This document shows positions 8,201-16,724 of a stretch of DNA of 64,000 bases, piece by piece. This DNA comes from Fen-1273 sp963748405 (lineage in GTDB: Bacteria; Bacteroidota; Ignavibacteria; UBA10030; UBA6906). Position 1 is the first letter of the stretch, and each line of letters starts with the position of its first letter. Where the stretch lies: the NCBI GenBank assembly GCA_963748405.1, contig CAVVIT010000007.1, positions 372,001 through 436,000 on the forward strand, read 5' to 3'. The notes below the pieces were generated by a model, which did no database searches, had not been told where the DNA came from, and saw only the letters and a program-made list of their open reading frames with translations. Position numbers and translations under genes: made by a program.

Positions 8201-10876
8201 ATGACCTCTTCTGAAGATAACCGTCCCGATCCCGACGAACTCCTCCACGCCATCAAACGGACCGAGGAGAGCCAGTCGAAGGCGAAGCTGAAGATCTTCT
8301 TCGGCATGTCCGCGGGCGTCGGAAAAACCTACGACATGCTCAAGGCCGCCCACGACGCGAAGGCGCACGGGATCGACGTCCTTGTGGGCATGGTGGAAAC
8401 GCACGGCCGCCGCGAGACCGAAGCCCTCCTGGACGGGCTCACGATTCTCCCCCGGAAGACCGTCGACTACAGGGGAACCCGGCTCCTGGAAATGGACCTG
8501 GACGCGATACTCGAGCGGAGGCCGAAACTGGTCCTCGTGGACGAACTCGCGCACACGAACGCCCCCGGATCACGCCACGCCAAGAGGTACATGGACGTCG
8601 AGGAGCTCCTGGCGAGCGGCATCGACGTGTACTCCACGCTCAATGTCCAGCACCTGGAAAGCCGGGCCGATGCCGTGGCGCAGATTACGGGGAGCGTCGT
8701 CAGGGAAACCGTCCCCGACTCCATTCTCGAGCGTGCCGACGAAGTCGAGCTGATCGACATTTCGCCCGACGAGCTCCTGGCCAGGCTCGCCGAGGGGAAG
8801 GTGTACACCCCCGACCGCTCCGCGCGGGCGATCGAGAGCTTCTTCCGGATGGGGAACCTGACCGCGCTGCGCGAAATGTCGCTCCGGCTGACCGCGGAGC
8901 GGGTGGACCGCCAGCTCCGGGACTACATGCGGACGAACCGGATAGAGGGTCCCTGGAAATCGGGACAGCGCCTCCTGGTCGGGATGAGCGGGAGCCCGCA
9001 TTCGGTCCACCTGATACGCTGGGCGCGGAGGATGGCGTTCACGCAGGATGCTTCCTGGGTGGCCGTCCACGTCGAGTCGTCCGCCGCGTCCGGGGCGCCG
9101 GAAAAGGACCTCCTGGCGAAGAACATCAAGCTCGCACGCGAACTGGGGGCCGAGATCGTGACGACGTTCGACGAAAACGTCGGCGACGCGCTCATCCGGG
9201 TGGCCCGTCAGGAAAACTGCACGCAGATACTGATCGGCAAGCCCCGCCAGGGGACGTTTCAGAAGTCGGCGCGCCTCCTCCAGGAGCTCATCAACAAGAG
9301 CGGCGACCTGGACATACACGTCATCGGCGGGGAGGGAGAGGAGAAGCCCGAGAGGCGCCTGGCAGGGTTTCTCGAGGCGCACTCTGGAGTGCGGCAGTAC
9401 CTCGGGGCAGGCGCGATACCGCTCCTCGTGGCCGCCGCCTGCTTCCCCTTCAAGGATTTTGTCGAGTACCAGACCGTCTCCCTGATTCTCCTGTTCACCG
9501 TGGCGCTCCTCCCGCTCAGGTTCGGCATGGGGCCCGTGCTCCTCGCCGCGACGATGAGCGCCATCGTCTGGGACTACCTGTTCATCCCGCCGATATTCAC
9601 GTTCTCCGTCAGCCGGCTGCCCGACATCCTGATGCTCCTGATGTACTTCTGCATCGCGCTCGTGCTCGGCGTCCTCACCTCGAGGACGCGAGCGCAGGAG
9701 CGTGCCGTGCGCTTACGGGAAGGGAGGGCGGTCGCGCTGTACACGCTCTCGAGGGACCTTTCGCTGGCGCGGACGAAGGACGCCGTCGCCGAAGCGGCGG
9801 TCGCCCACATCAGGAAGTTCTTCGACGCCGACGTCGTTCTCTGCCTGGGGCAGACGGACGGCGACATATTCACCGCTCCCCATCCCTCGAGCACGCTCCC
9901 CGTCGGCGAGAAGGACCTCGGCGTCGCTGCCTGGGTCTACTGGAACGAAAAGAAGGCAGGGCGCTTCACCGACACGCTTCCTGCGGCGTCGGCGACGTAC
10001 TACCCCATGTCCGGCCCGCGGTATCCGCTCGGCGTCCTCGGCGTCCGGCTGAAGGGAGAAGCGAAGCTCTCCATCGACCAGGAGACGCTCCTGGAGAACT
10101 TCATTCGCCAGATCGCCTCCGCCGTGGAGCGGGAAACCCTGAATGACATTACGAAAAAGGCGGTCGTGGTGGAGGAGTCGGAGAAGCTCTACAAGACGCT
10201 GTTCAATTCCATCTCGCACGAGATGCGGACACCGCTCTCGGCGATCATGGGGGCGTCCGAGACACTGCTCGACGGGAAGGTGTCGGAACGGCCCGGGATG
10301 CGCACGGAGCTCGCGGCAGAGATCCGCGATGCGGCCTCGCGGCTCAACCGGCTCGTGGAGAACCTTCTCGACATGACACGGCTTGAGTCCGGGCTCATAC
10401 GCCCCAGGCTGGAATGGTGCGACGTCCGGGATCTCATCAACTCCGCCGTGGCCAAGACGGCAGCGGAACTCTCCGGGTTCACCGTGGCGGTCGATACGCC
10501 GGCGGACATCCTCCTGATCCGGATCGATTTCGCGCTGATGGAACAGGTCCTCACGAACCTCCTCCTGAACGCATCGTTCTACACCCCTCCCGGTTCGGAG
10601 ATACAGGTGCGCGCCTCCGGTGACGGCACGGAATGCGAGATCGCCGTCGCCGACAACGGCCCCGGTCTCCCGGGCGACGTCCTGGAAAAGGTGTTCGACA
10701 AGTTCTTCCGTGTCCCGGGGAGCAGGACGGGGGGGACGGGGCTCGGACTTTCCATCGCTCGCGGTTTCGTGGAAGCGCACAGGGGGACCATCAGGGCCGA
10801 GAACCGGCCCGGCGGCGGCCTCAAATTCGTGATACGCCTTCCGCTCGAAAAATACCCGGTCCCCGAACAGCCATGA
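8201..10876 (+). CDS. kdpD: Sensor histidine kinase KdpD
   Basis: KdpD senses potassium limitation or turgor and phosphorylates KdpE. The 891-residue protein has the full KdpD layout. The N-terminal KdpD domain carries a Walker A-like GMSAGVGKTYD and a Walker B-like LVDELAHTNAPG. A universal-stress-protein-like domain spans about 250-370. Four membrane helices (DUF4118) lie at about 400-500, then a GAF-like region. The kinase core has the phosphorylation site SISHEMRTPLSA (His673), N box NLLLNASFYTPPG, G1 DNGPGLPG, F box DKFFRVPG and G2 GTGLGLSIARG. No strong ribosome binding site is visible. Its stop overlaps the kdpE start (ATGA). Confidence 0.97.
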   Translation: MTSSEDNRPDPDELLHAIKRTEESQSKAKLKIFFGMSAGVGKTYDMLKAAHDAKAHGIDVLVGMVETHGRRETEALLDGLTILPRKTVDYRGTRLLEMDLDAILERRPKLVLVDELAHTNAPGSRHAKRYMDVEELLASGIDVYSTLNVQHLESRADAVAQITGSVVRETVPDSILERADEVELIDISPDELLARLAEGKVYTPDRSARAIESFFRMGNLTALREMSLRLTAERVDRQLRDYMRTNRIEGPWKSGQRLLVGMSGSPHSVHLIRWARRMAFTQDASWVAVHVESSAASGAPEKDLLAKNIKLARELGAEIVTTFDENVGDALIRVARQENCTQILIGKPRQGTFQKSARLLQELINKSGDLDIHVIGGEGEEKPERRLAGFLEAHSGVRQYLGAGAIPLLVAAACFPFKDFVEYQTVSLILLFTVALLPLRFGMGPVLLAATMSAIVWDYLFIPPIFTFSVSRLPDILMLLMYFCIALVLGVLTSRTRAQERAVRLREGRAVALYTLSRDLSLARTKDAVAEAAVAHIRKFFDADVVLCLGQTDGDIFTAPHPSSTLPVGEKDLGVAAWVYWNEKKAGRFTDTLPAASATYYPMSGPRYPLGVLGVRLKGEAKLSIDQETLLENFIRQIASAVERETLNDITKKAVVVEESEKLYKTLFNSISHEMRTPLSAIMGASETLLDGKVSERPGMRTELAAEIRDAASRLNRLVENLLDMTRLESGLIRPRLEWCDVRDLINSAVAKTAAELSGFTVAVDTPADILLIRIDFALMEQVLTNLLLNASFYTPPGSEIQVRASGDGTECEIAVADNGPGLPGDVLEKVFDKFFRVPGSRTGGTGLGLSIARGFVEAHRGTIRAENRPGGGLKFVIRLPLEKYPVPEQP

Positions 10877-11565
10877 ACGCGAGTCCCGCAGGCGCTCCGA
10901 TACTCGTCATCGAGGATGAACCCCAGATCAGGCGGCTCATACAGCTCACGCTCGAATCGAGCGGGTTCAGGGTGCACCAGGCCGCGACGGGGGAGGAGGG
11001 GCTTTCGCGGGCCACGACGGACCGTCCGGAGGCCGTCGTCCTCGACCTCGGGCTCCCCGACACCGACGGCGTCGAAGTTCTGAAGGCGATACGGGGCCGG
11101 TCGACTGTCCCCGTCGTGATTCTCTCGGTCAGGAGCGGCGAGGAGGACGTGATCTCCTGCCTCAACGCGGGAGCAGACGACTACCTGATGAAACCGTTCC
11201 GGCAGGGGGAGCTCGTTGCCCGGGTGAAGGCGGCGATTCGGCACAGGCAGAGGCCGGAGGAAAGAGGCCCCATTGCGGCGGGGTCCGTGACCGTGGATCT
11301 CGACGCACGGGTCGTTCGGCGCGCGGGGGAGATCGTGAAGCTGACGGCGACCGAGTACGCGCTCCTCGCCCTCTTTGTCAGGAACGCCGGGAAGGTCCTC
11401 ACGCACAGGTACATACTCGAGCAGGTGTGGGGACCCGCGTACGCGGAAGAATCGCAGTACACGAGGGTGTACGTGGGACAGCTCAGGAAGAAGCTCGAGG
11501 ATGATCCCTCGAATCCCACGCTGATCGTCACCGAGTCCGGGATCGGCTACCGGTGTGCCCTGTGA
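10873..11565 (+). CDS. kdpE: KDP operon response regulator KdpE
   Basis: An OmpR-family response regulator of 230 residues. The receiver domain shows the acidic pair EDE, phospho-acceptor Asp58 (VVLDLGLPD) and Lys in LMKPF. The C-terminal winged helix has LTATEYALLALFVRNAGKVLTHRYILEQVWG and the wing LIVTESGIGYRC. The ATG at 10873 overlaps the kdpD stop. KdpE would activate the kdp operon upstream. The last 38 bases overlap the 3' end of the convergent glycosidase gene. Confidence 0.96.
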   Translation: MNASPAGAPILVIEDEPQIRRLIQLTLESSGFRVHQAATGEEGLSRATTDRPEAVVLDLGLPDTDGVEVLKAIRGRSTVPVVILSVRSGEEDVISCLNAGADDYLMKPFRQGELVARVKAAIRHRQRPEERGPIAAGSVTVDLDARVVRRAGEIVKLTATEYALLALFVRNAGKVLTHRYILEQVWGPAYAEESQYTRVYVGQLRKKLEDDPSNPTLIVTESGIGYRCAL

Positions 11566-14011
11566 ATGCCGCGCTCTCCGCGGAGCGCTCGACGCGCACG
11601 GATGTCCGCCCCGGGGATGCCCGGTGAATGAGTGAAGTTTCGGTGCCGGTGAGCGCGACGGAATGCGCCGCGCGGCCGTTGACCGTGATCCGTCCTCCCG
11701 CGCCGGGTATCTCGACCTGCCACTCCCGCGCACCCCATTCGGCCGTCTTCTGATACTCGATCTCCACCGAGAGCGCATCCTCCGTTGCCTCCCCCTCGAT
11801 GCTCATGACGCCGCCGGGGACGGGTGACTTGCGGATTGCGAAACGGGCGCCCGGGAGAAACCACTCCGGGGGGAGGCCTCCGAGGAGGACAAGCCGGGGG
11901 ACGTCCGCAGCGGGGGTCCACACCTCGCGGATGAACGCGTTGCGGAAGGCGAGAAGGACTTCCGCCGCGGCCCATCCGTGATGTCCGTCCCCCATCGTTC
12001 CTCCCCCCGTCAGCGGATGGATCGCCTCCGGGTAGTTCAGCGTCCGGGAGGCGTGCCGTATCACGTCGGTGAACATCCTCCAGAATCGCTCCCGCTCACC
12101 CGCGTGGAGCCACGACTGGGCGACCTGCAGCGTCAGGTACGGATTCTTCCCGGAATGGATGAACTGCTGGAAGAACAGACCATGAAGAAAAAAGCGGCCT
12201 GAGAGCGCTTCGAGCGTCCGCCGCATGCGTTCGTCGTCGGCGGCATAATGCTGCAGCGGGTACCACGGCGCGCACGATCCGATCATGCCGCAGTCGATTC
12301 CCCGCGAGGGGCCCGCGGGAATGACGTCGATCCCCCGGGACTTCTGAACCGCCTGCACCCCCCGCTCGATGTCCTTCCTGTAGGCGGCGATCTCCTCCCT
12401 CGTGCTCTTTTCACCGGCGATCATCCCCCTGATCGCGCAGATCCGTGCGTACGCGTCGAGTCCGGCGACGGACCACCAGTTGTCCCAGAAATACCTGTCG
12501 GCGAGTCCCAGGTGCTCCGCGCTCAGCCCGGGGGGCATCAGCCCGCGTCCTGTTTCCTCTTCTCCGTTTTCCCGCCTCTTGCGTCCGATCCAGATCGCGC
12601 CCCGCTCGAGCGATGAGGCCATCTCCCGCGCGACGGCGGCGTCTCCCGAGAGGAGGACGTGCTGCCAGACCGTCCAGAGAGCCTGTCCGTTGGAGTCCCA
12701 TTCCCCCTGCTGCGATCGGAAGTACCCGGAGGATTCCTGCCTCGAGGGGAACGAGCGGATGACCTCCCTGGCCTGGGCGTGGAACCCGAATGCATCGAGC
12801 GCCCTGAGCATCACCGCCGCATCGCGGAACCAGAACTGGTGGTACGTCCACGGCCCCGGCGTGATGGAATCCCCGTCCGTCAGCATCAGGAGCGTCGAGA
12901 GGGATGCGCGCGCGATCGTATCGATGTGCCGGTCCGGCGTCGTGATCCCGGTCCCCGTATCCAGGAGCCGCAGCCACGTCGACGCGACCTCCTGCGCGCT
13001 CGCTGCACCGGTCGTCCCTCCCTCCAGCTGCACGGTCGTCCTGTACTCGCGGCGTTCCCCCGGTTCGAGCGTCATGCGGTACGCCGCGTAACCGTTGGCA
13101 AGCCCCGACGGGCAGGACGTCCCGCCTTCGGCGGGACGCACAGAACGCCTGGCGCCTCCGGCGCCACGCAAAGGACGCGCCCCGCGGGTATCGATTTCCG
13201 CGTCCCCGCCGCCCGAGAAGAACGCCGCGCTGTCGCCGCCGGCGTGGTTTGAACAGCATATGGCATCCGGCGCGCCCGGAAGCGTGAGCCGCTCGGTCCC
13301 CTCCATGACGAACGAATCATCCGCCGGGTCGTACCTGATCTCCCGCAACAGGCATGCACCCTCGGCGTTGAACGGGCGGATCGCGATCGCGAGCGCGCAC
13401 TCTTCGTCTCTGGTCCCGGTGTTGACGACGGCGATATCCTGGATGAGCGTCGTTCCGCTCACGAAGTGCGTCTGCTCCATGCGGATTCCGCCGATGGCGT
13501 GGACCGTCGTGACGATCGGGAGCCCTTCCCGGAGCATCTGGCGGACGCTCTCCGCGCGCGAGGGGAAATAGACTTCTTCGCCGGACCTCAGCCAGCATTC
13601 CGTGGTCCACCGGTTCCGCCACGGCATCACGGCGCCCCGCCCGTCCACGACGGGCTCTGTCGCGCAGGCGGGGCTTCCGACGGCGGTCCAGTTCCTCCCC
13701 GTGACGTTCATCGAGAGCCCGAGGTGCGAGCGGGGGACGAACGCCCTGTCGGAAGGATCGTACTGCCTCTCCGCCCAGTAGGGGAGAACCCATCCGTCCA
13801 GGCTTTGAATGAGCGTGAAGTTGAGCAGCCCCCGCGCGATCTGTATCGTGTTCAGGGGGATCAGCTCCGTGGGAAGCGTCTTCCGGTCCAGTCCGCTCAG
13901 CTCGTTCGCCGTCCGGAACATCCGGAGCGCGGGCTCCGGGATTTTGAGCCCGGAGGCGACGCGCCGGACGAGGAGATCGATGATGCGCGATATGAAGGGT
14001 TGCGAATTCAC
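11528..14011 (-). CDS. Six-hairpin (alpha/alpha)6 glycosidase-like protein
   Basis: An 827-residue protein with an N-terminal beta-sandwich-like half, then a helical-hairpin toroid (from about DRHIDTIARASLSTLLML through YHQFWFRDAAVMLRALDAFGF, DSNGQALWTVWQHVL, HLGLADRYFWDNWWSVAGLDAY, then GGTMGDGHHGWAAAEVLLAFRNAF) and a C-terminal beta domain. This matches the six-hairpin glycosidase fold; the exact GH family is unclear. The start is a GTG at 14011; no signal peptide is seen, so it may be cytosolic. Residues about 283-305 (RGARPLRGAGGARRSVRP and onward) are an Arg/Gly/Pro-rich stretch encoded by a pair of palindromes and look like an in-frame repeat insertion. A promoter-like element lies just upstream. 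Confidence 0.85.
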   Translation of the reverse strand: MNSQPFISRIIDLLVRRVASGLKIPEPALRMFRTANELSGLDRKTLPTELIPLNTIQIARGLLNFTLIQSLDGWVLPYWAERQYDPSDRAFVPRSHLGLSMNVTGRNWTAVGSPACATEPVVDGRGAVMPWRNRWTTECWLRSGEEVYFPSRAESVRQMLREGLPIVTTVHAIGGIRMEQTHFVSGTTLIQDIAVVNTGTRDEECALAIAIRPFNAEGACLLREIRYDPADDSFVMEGTERLTLPGAPDAICCSNHAGGDSAAFFSGGGDAEIDTRGARPLRGAGGARRSVRPAEGGTSCPSGLANGYAAYRMTLEPGERREYRTTVQLEGGTTGAASAQEVASTWLRLLDTGTGITTPDRHIDTIARASLSTLLMLTDGDSITPGPWTYHQFWFRDAAVMLRALDAFGFHAQAREVIRSFPSRQESSGYFRSQQGEWDSNGQALWTVWQHVLLSGDAAVAREMASSLERGAIWIGRKRRENGEEETGRGLMPPGLSAEHLGLADRYFWDNWWSVAGLDAYARICAIRGMIAGEKSTREEIAAYRKDIERGVQAVQKSRGIDVIPAGPSRGIDCGMIGSCAPWYPLQHYAADDERMRRTLEALSGRFFLHGLFFQQFIHSGKNPYLTLQVAQSWLHAGERERFWRMFTDVIRHASRTLNYPEAIHPLTGGGTMGDGHHGWAAAEVLLAFRNAFIREVWTPAADVPRLVLLGGLPPEWFLPGARFAIRKSPVPGGVMSIEGEATEDALSVEIEYQKTAEWGAREWQVEIPGAGGRITVNGRAAHSVALTGTETSLIHRASPGRTSVRVERSAESAAFTGHTGSRSRTR
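13118..13166. repeat. Double palindromic element inside the glycosidase coding region
   Basis: Two perfect hairpins with three-base loops: a 9-bp stem CGTCCCGCC-ttc-GGCGGGACG at 13118-13138 and a 7-bp stem TGGCGCC-tcc-GGCGCCA at 13150-13166, separated by 11 bases. Both lie in the reading frame of the minus-strand glycosidase without breaking it. The element resembles the intergenic one at 25762-25844, which also has a TTC-loop hairpin followed by a GGCGCC palindrome. Confidence 0.7.
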
Positions 14012-14029
14012 GGGTGTTTGTGACGGGGA

Positions 14030-14060
14030 CCAATATGGGTAATTCGTTGAGAAACCTCAA
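14030..14060 (-). promoter_or_regulatory. Possible promoter for the six-hairpin glycosidase gene
   Basis: On the minus strand TTG (14060-14058) is followed after exactly 20 bases by CATATTGG (14037-14030). This is two substitutions from the Bacteroidota-type TAnnTTTG box with the right spacing. It lies 18 bases before the GTG start of the glycosidase. Confidence 0.4.
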
Positions 14061-14154
14061 CATCCGGCGATCATTTAACGCAGTGATAACATTGCCGTAA
14101 CACTCACGTAAAATATGGTAGGTACATTGAGGGCGTCAAAAGGAGAGGTGCACG

Positions 14155-14238
14155 ATGAAATCCGCATTCTATTTCATACTCTGCGTCCTGCTGTTTGTCA
14201 CCGAATTCCTGACGCGCGGGCTCCGTCACGCCCGCTGA
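14155..14238 (+). CDS. Tiny membrane peptide ORF upstream of glycosyltransferase
   Basis: A 27-residue frame, starting MKSAFYFILCVLLFVTEFL and ending TRGLRHAR, with one hydrophobic segment and a basic tail. It has one of the best ribosome binding sites in the window (AAGGAGAGGTG, starting 15 bases before the ATG). It ends 53 bases before the GT4 glycosyltransferase start and could be a co-transcribed small membrane protein or a leader peptide. No family recognised. Confidence 0.45.
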   Translation: MKSAFYFILCVLLFVTEFLTRGLRHAR

Positions 14239-14291
14239 CACGCGCACACAACGTCGAAAGGAACACACTGAACACACAAGGAGCGTCTCCC

Positions 14292-15461
14292 ATGGACATC
14301 AGGTCCGGTCACGAACGACTCCGCATCGCCTATTTCGCGGGGACGATGAGGCCCGGGCACGACGGCGTCACGCGCGTGCTCTACAGGTTGATCGATGCGC
14401 TCAGGGAGACGGGGATCGAGAGCATATTCTTCTCTCCCATCATCCCTTCCGCGGCGGAGCAACCGGTGCCGATGTACGAAGTTCCCTCCGTCCGTTTCCC
14501 CCTGTACAAGGACTACCGGTTCGCGATCCCCGGACAGAAGCATTTCGAAGCCCGGCTGGAAGCCTTCAATCCGGACGTGATCCACATTAACAGCCCGTGT
14601 CCCCTGGGGCACGCGGCCGTCCGGTATGCGCGGCGCGCGGGAATCCCGGTCGTCGCGACGTATCACACGCATTTCCCGAGCTATGCCAAGTACTACAAGA
14701 TCAAGGCGCTCGAGACGTTCAGCTGGTCGTTTCTGAAGAACCTCTACAACGATTGTGACAGGGTGTACGTCCCCTCGGAGCCGATCCGGAAGGAACTCCG
14801 GTCCCACGGCTTTGCAACAACGGAGTTTCTCCCGCACGGCGTGGATACGGGGATGTTCAATCCCCTCTACAGGTCGGACGCCTGGCGTCAGGCGCACGGC
14901 TGCGACGGGAAGACGGTCCTCCTGTTCGCGGGACGCCTCGTCTGGGAGAAGGACCTCCGCACGCTTGCGGAGGCGTGCCGGATCGTCGCTTCCCGCAGGA
15001 GCGACGCGCAATTCGTCCTCGCGGGGGACGGCCCCGTGCGCGAGGAGCTCACCGCGATGATGCCGGGAGCCCTGTTCCTGGGACAGCTCGGCGGGGTGGA
15101 GCTCTCCGCCGCCTATGCATCGAGCGACGTGTTCGTGTTCCCCTCGACGACCGAGACGTTCGGCAACGTCACGCTGGAAGCGATGGCCTCCGGGATCCCT
15201 CCGGTCTGCGCAAAGGAGGGAGGGGCGTACGGTTTTGTGAAATCGGGGGCGACGGGACTCCTGGCGGAGCCCCGCGACGCTGAAGACCTGGCAGCAAAGA
15301 TCCTGTACATGCTCGACCGGCCGGAGGAAAGGAAAGCAATGGGCCGTGCCGCGCTGGCGTTCGCCGCCGAACAATCCTGGGAGAGGATATTCGACCGCCT
15401 CTTCGCCGGGTACGTCGATCTCGCATCCGCCGGAAGGGCGCGGAGGAGGAAAGCAGCGTGA
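14292..15461 (+). CDS. GT4-family glycosyltransferase
   Basis: A 389-residue GT-B fold retaining glycosyltransferase. The N-terminal acceptor half contains IAYFAGTMRPGHDGVTRVLYRL and VVATYHTHFPSYAKYY; the C-terminal donor half contains LLFAGRLVWEKDL, FVLAGDGPVREEL and the EX7E motif ETFGNVTLEAMASG. It resembles GDP-mannose-dependent alpha-mannosyltransferases and the sulfolipid transferase group. The ATG at 14292 has AAGGAG eight bases upstream; the frame extends further upstream but that part does not look like protein. Its stop overlaps the GTG start of the metallophosphoesterase, so the two are a coupled pair, perhaps acting on a glycolipid or glycerophospholipid. Confidence 0.93.
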   Translation: MDIRSGHERLRIAYFAGTMRPGHDGVTRVLYRLIDALRETGIESIFFSPIIPSAAEQPVPMYEVPSVRFPLYKDYRFAIPGQKHFEARLEAFNPDVIHINSPCPLGHAAVRYARRAGIPVVATYHTHFPSYAKYYKIKALETFSWSFLKNLYNDCDRVYVPSEPIRKELRSHGFATTEFLPHGVDTGMFNPLYRSDAWRQAHGCDGKTVLLFAGRLVWEKDLRTLAEACRIVASRRSDAQFVLAGDGPVREELTAMMPGALFLGQLGGVELSAAYASSDVFVFPSTTETFGNVTLEAMASGIPPVCAKEGGAYGFVKSGATGLLAEPRDAEDLAAKILYMLDRPEERKAMGRAALAFAAEQSWERIFDRLFAGYVDLASAGRARRRKAA

Positions 15462-16432
15462 CGGATTCGTTCAGAATCGCCCATATCGCCGATCTCCACC
15501 TGAGCGCGGAGCACAGGCGGTTCAACCTCCGGCGTGCGAGGAGGCTCCTCGAGGAGATCGGCCGGCGGCGCGTCGACCACGTGGTCGTGACCGGCGACAT
15601 CGCCGCCGATGCCGACAGCAAGGAGCTCGACATCGCGCGGGGGCTGTTCAGGAACAGCGGTCTGCTCGATTCCGGCAGGCTCTCCGTCGTCATCGGTAAT
15701 CACGACGTCTTCGGCGGCGTCCATACGCCCGAGGACATACTGACGTTTCCCCGCCGCTGCCGGCACACCGATTACAACGGGAAAGTGGAGGAATTCCGGG
15801 GGTACTTCCACGAAGCGTTCGACCGGGTGCTCTACGGCACCCACGGGAAACCGTTCCCGTACGCAAAGGTGCTCGGCGGCGTCGTCCTCTTCGGCGTGAA
15901 TTCCGTCGCCCGCTACTCGGCGGTCGGGAATCCGGTCGGCTCAAACGGCGAGGTGGGGGATGCGCAGTTTACGCGCCTGCGCCAGCTCCTTGAAACTCCC
16001 CAGCTTCGCAACAAGAAGAAGATCGTCCTCGTCCATCACCATTTTCACAAGCTGCGCCCCCCGGGGGAGGGAACGCTTCACAGCGTCTGGGCGGCGATCG
16101 AGAGGAGGACGATGAAGCTCCACGGGAAGAAGAGGCTCTTCGAGCTCTTCCGGGAGTGCAACGTGGATCTCGTGCTTCACGGGCACGTCCACGTCAACGA
16201 GGAATACCGGAGGAAAGGGACCCAGTTCATCAACGGAGGCGGATCACTCTTCGGTCCCTCCAGCCAGATGGCGTTCAACCTGCTCGAAATCGGTCCCGGA
16301 TCCGTCGAACATCGGGTGATCACGATTCCGGAGGACCTCCCTGCGATCCCCGGGTCCGCACCGCGTCCGGGGGTACCGGCGGAAACGATGGAGCCCGCCG
16401 AAGCGATACCCGCCGAACTGCAGGCCGCCTGA
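15458..16432 (+). CDS. Calcineurin-like metallophosphoesterase
   Basis: A 324-residue phosphoesterase with all metal-binding motifs in order: ADLH near residue 11, GDIA at about 47, GNHD at about 81, HHHFHK mid-protein and HGHVHV near 238. These coordinate the dinuclear metal centre of the calcineurin-like superfamily. It starts with GTG overlapping the glycosyltransferase stop. The C-terminal 40 residues are Pro/Ala/Glu-rich and probably disordered. The substrate is unknown; cleavage of a phospholipid head group or sugar phosphate linked to the partner glycosyltransferase is a guess. Confidence 0.9.
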   Translation: MTDSFRIAHIADLHLSAEHRRFNLRRARRLLEEIGRRRVDHVVVTGDIAADADSKELDIARGLFRNSGLLDSGRLSVVIGNHDVFGGVHTPEDILTFPRRCRHTDYNGKVEEFRGYFHEAFDRVLYGTHGKPFPYAKVLGGVVLFGVNSVARYSAVGNPVGSNGEVGDAQFTRLRQLLETPQLRNKKKIVLVHHHFHKLRPPGEGTLHSVWAAIERRTMKLHGKKRLFELFRECNVDLVLHGHVHVNEEYRRKGTQFINGGGSLFGPSSQMAFNLLEIGPGSVEHRVITIPEDLPAIPGSAPRPGVPAETMEPAEAIPAELQAA

Positions 16433-16466
16433 CGGAGCTCCGGCGCGTCCGGCTCACCCGTGGTGA

Positions 16467-16706
16467 TCACCCCGTGACGTTTCTCCGGAAGAAGAGCACC
16501 GGGCGAACGTCCGAGGTGCCCGAGACAAGCTCCCACCCCTCCATCCCGAGTTCCGCAATGAACCTTCCCACGGCGTCGTCCTTGGAGTCCTCCCCCCTGG
16601 ACTTGTCCTTTTTGATCTTCTTCGACTCGAGTCCCGAGCCCGTGAATCGCGTGCACTCGTGGCGGAGCATGTCGACGTAGCAGAACTCCCAGTGGTCGGT
16701 GGGCAT
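16467..16706 (-). CDS. Small DUF4177-like protein
   Basis: A 79-residue soluble protein. The WEFCYVDM start and the end FIAELGMEGWELVSGTSDVRPVLFFRR fit the DUF4177 pattern (a strand, then LN..G..GWELV, then a hydrophobic strand). The middle is a lysine/acid-rich loop. Function is unknown for the family. It is the last gene of the minus-strand surface-sugar operon, 18 bases after the TPR gene. Confidence 0.65.
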   Translation of the reverse strand: MPTDHWEFCYVDMLRHECTRFTGSGLESKKIKKDKSRGEDSKDDAVGRFIAELGMEGWELVSGTSDVRPVLFFRRNVTG

Positions 16707-16724
16707 GTCGGGTCTTTTCTCCTG

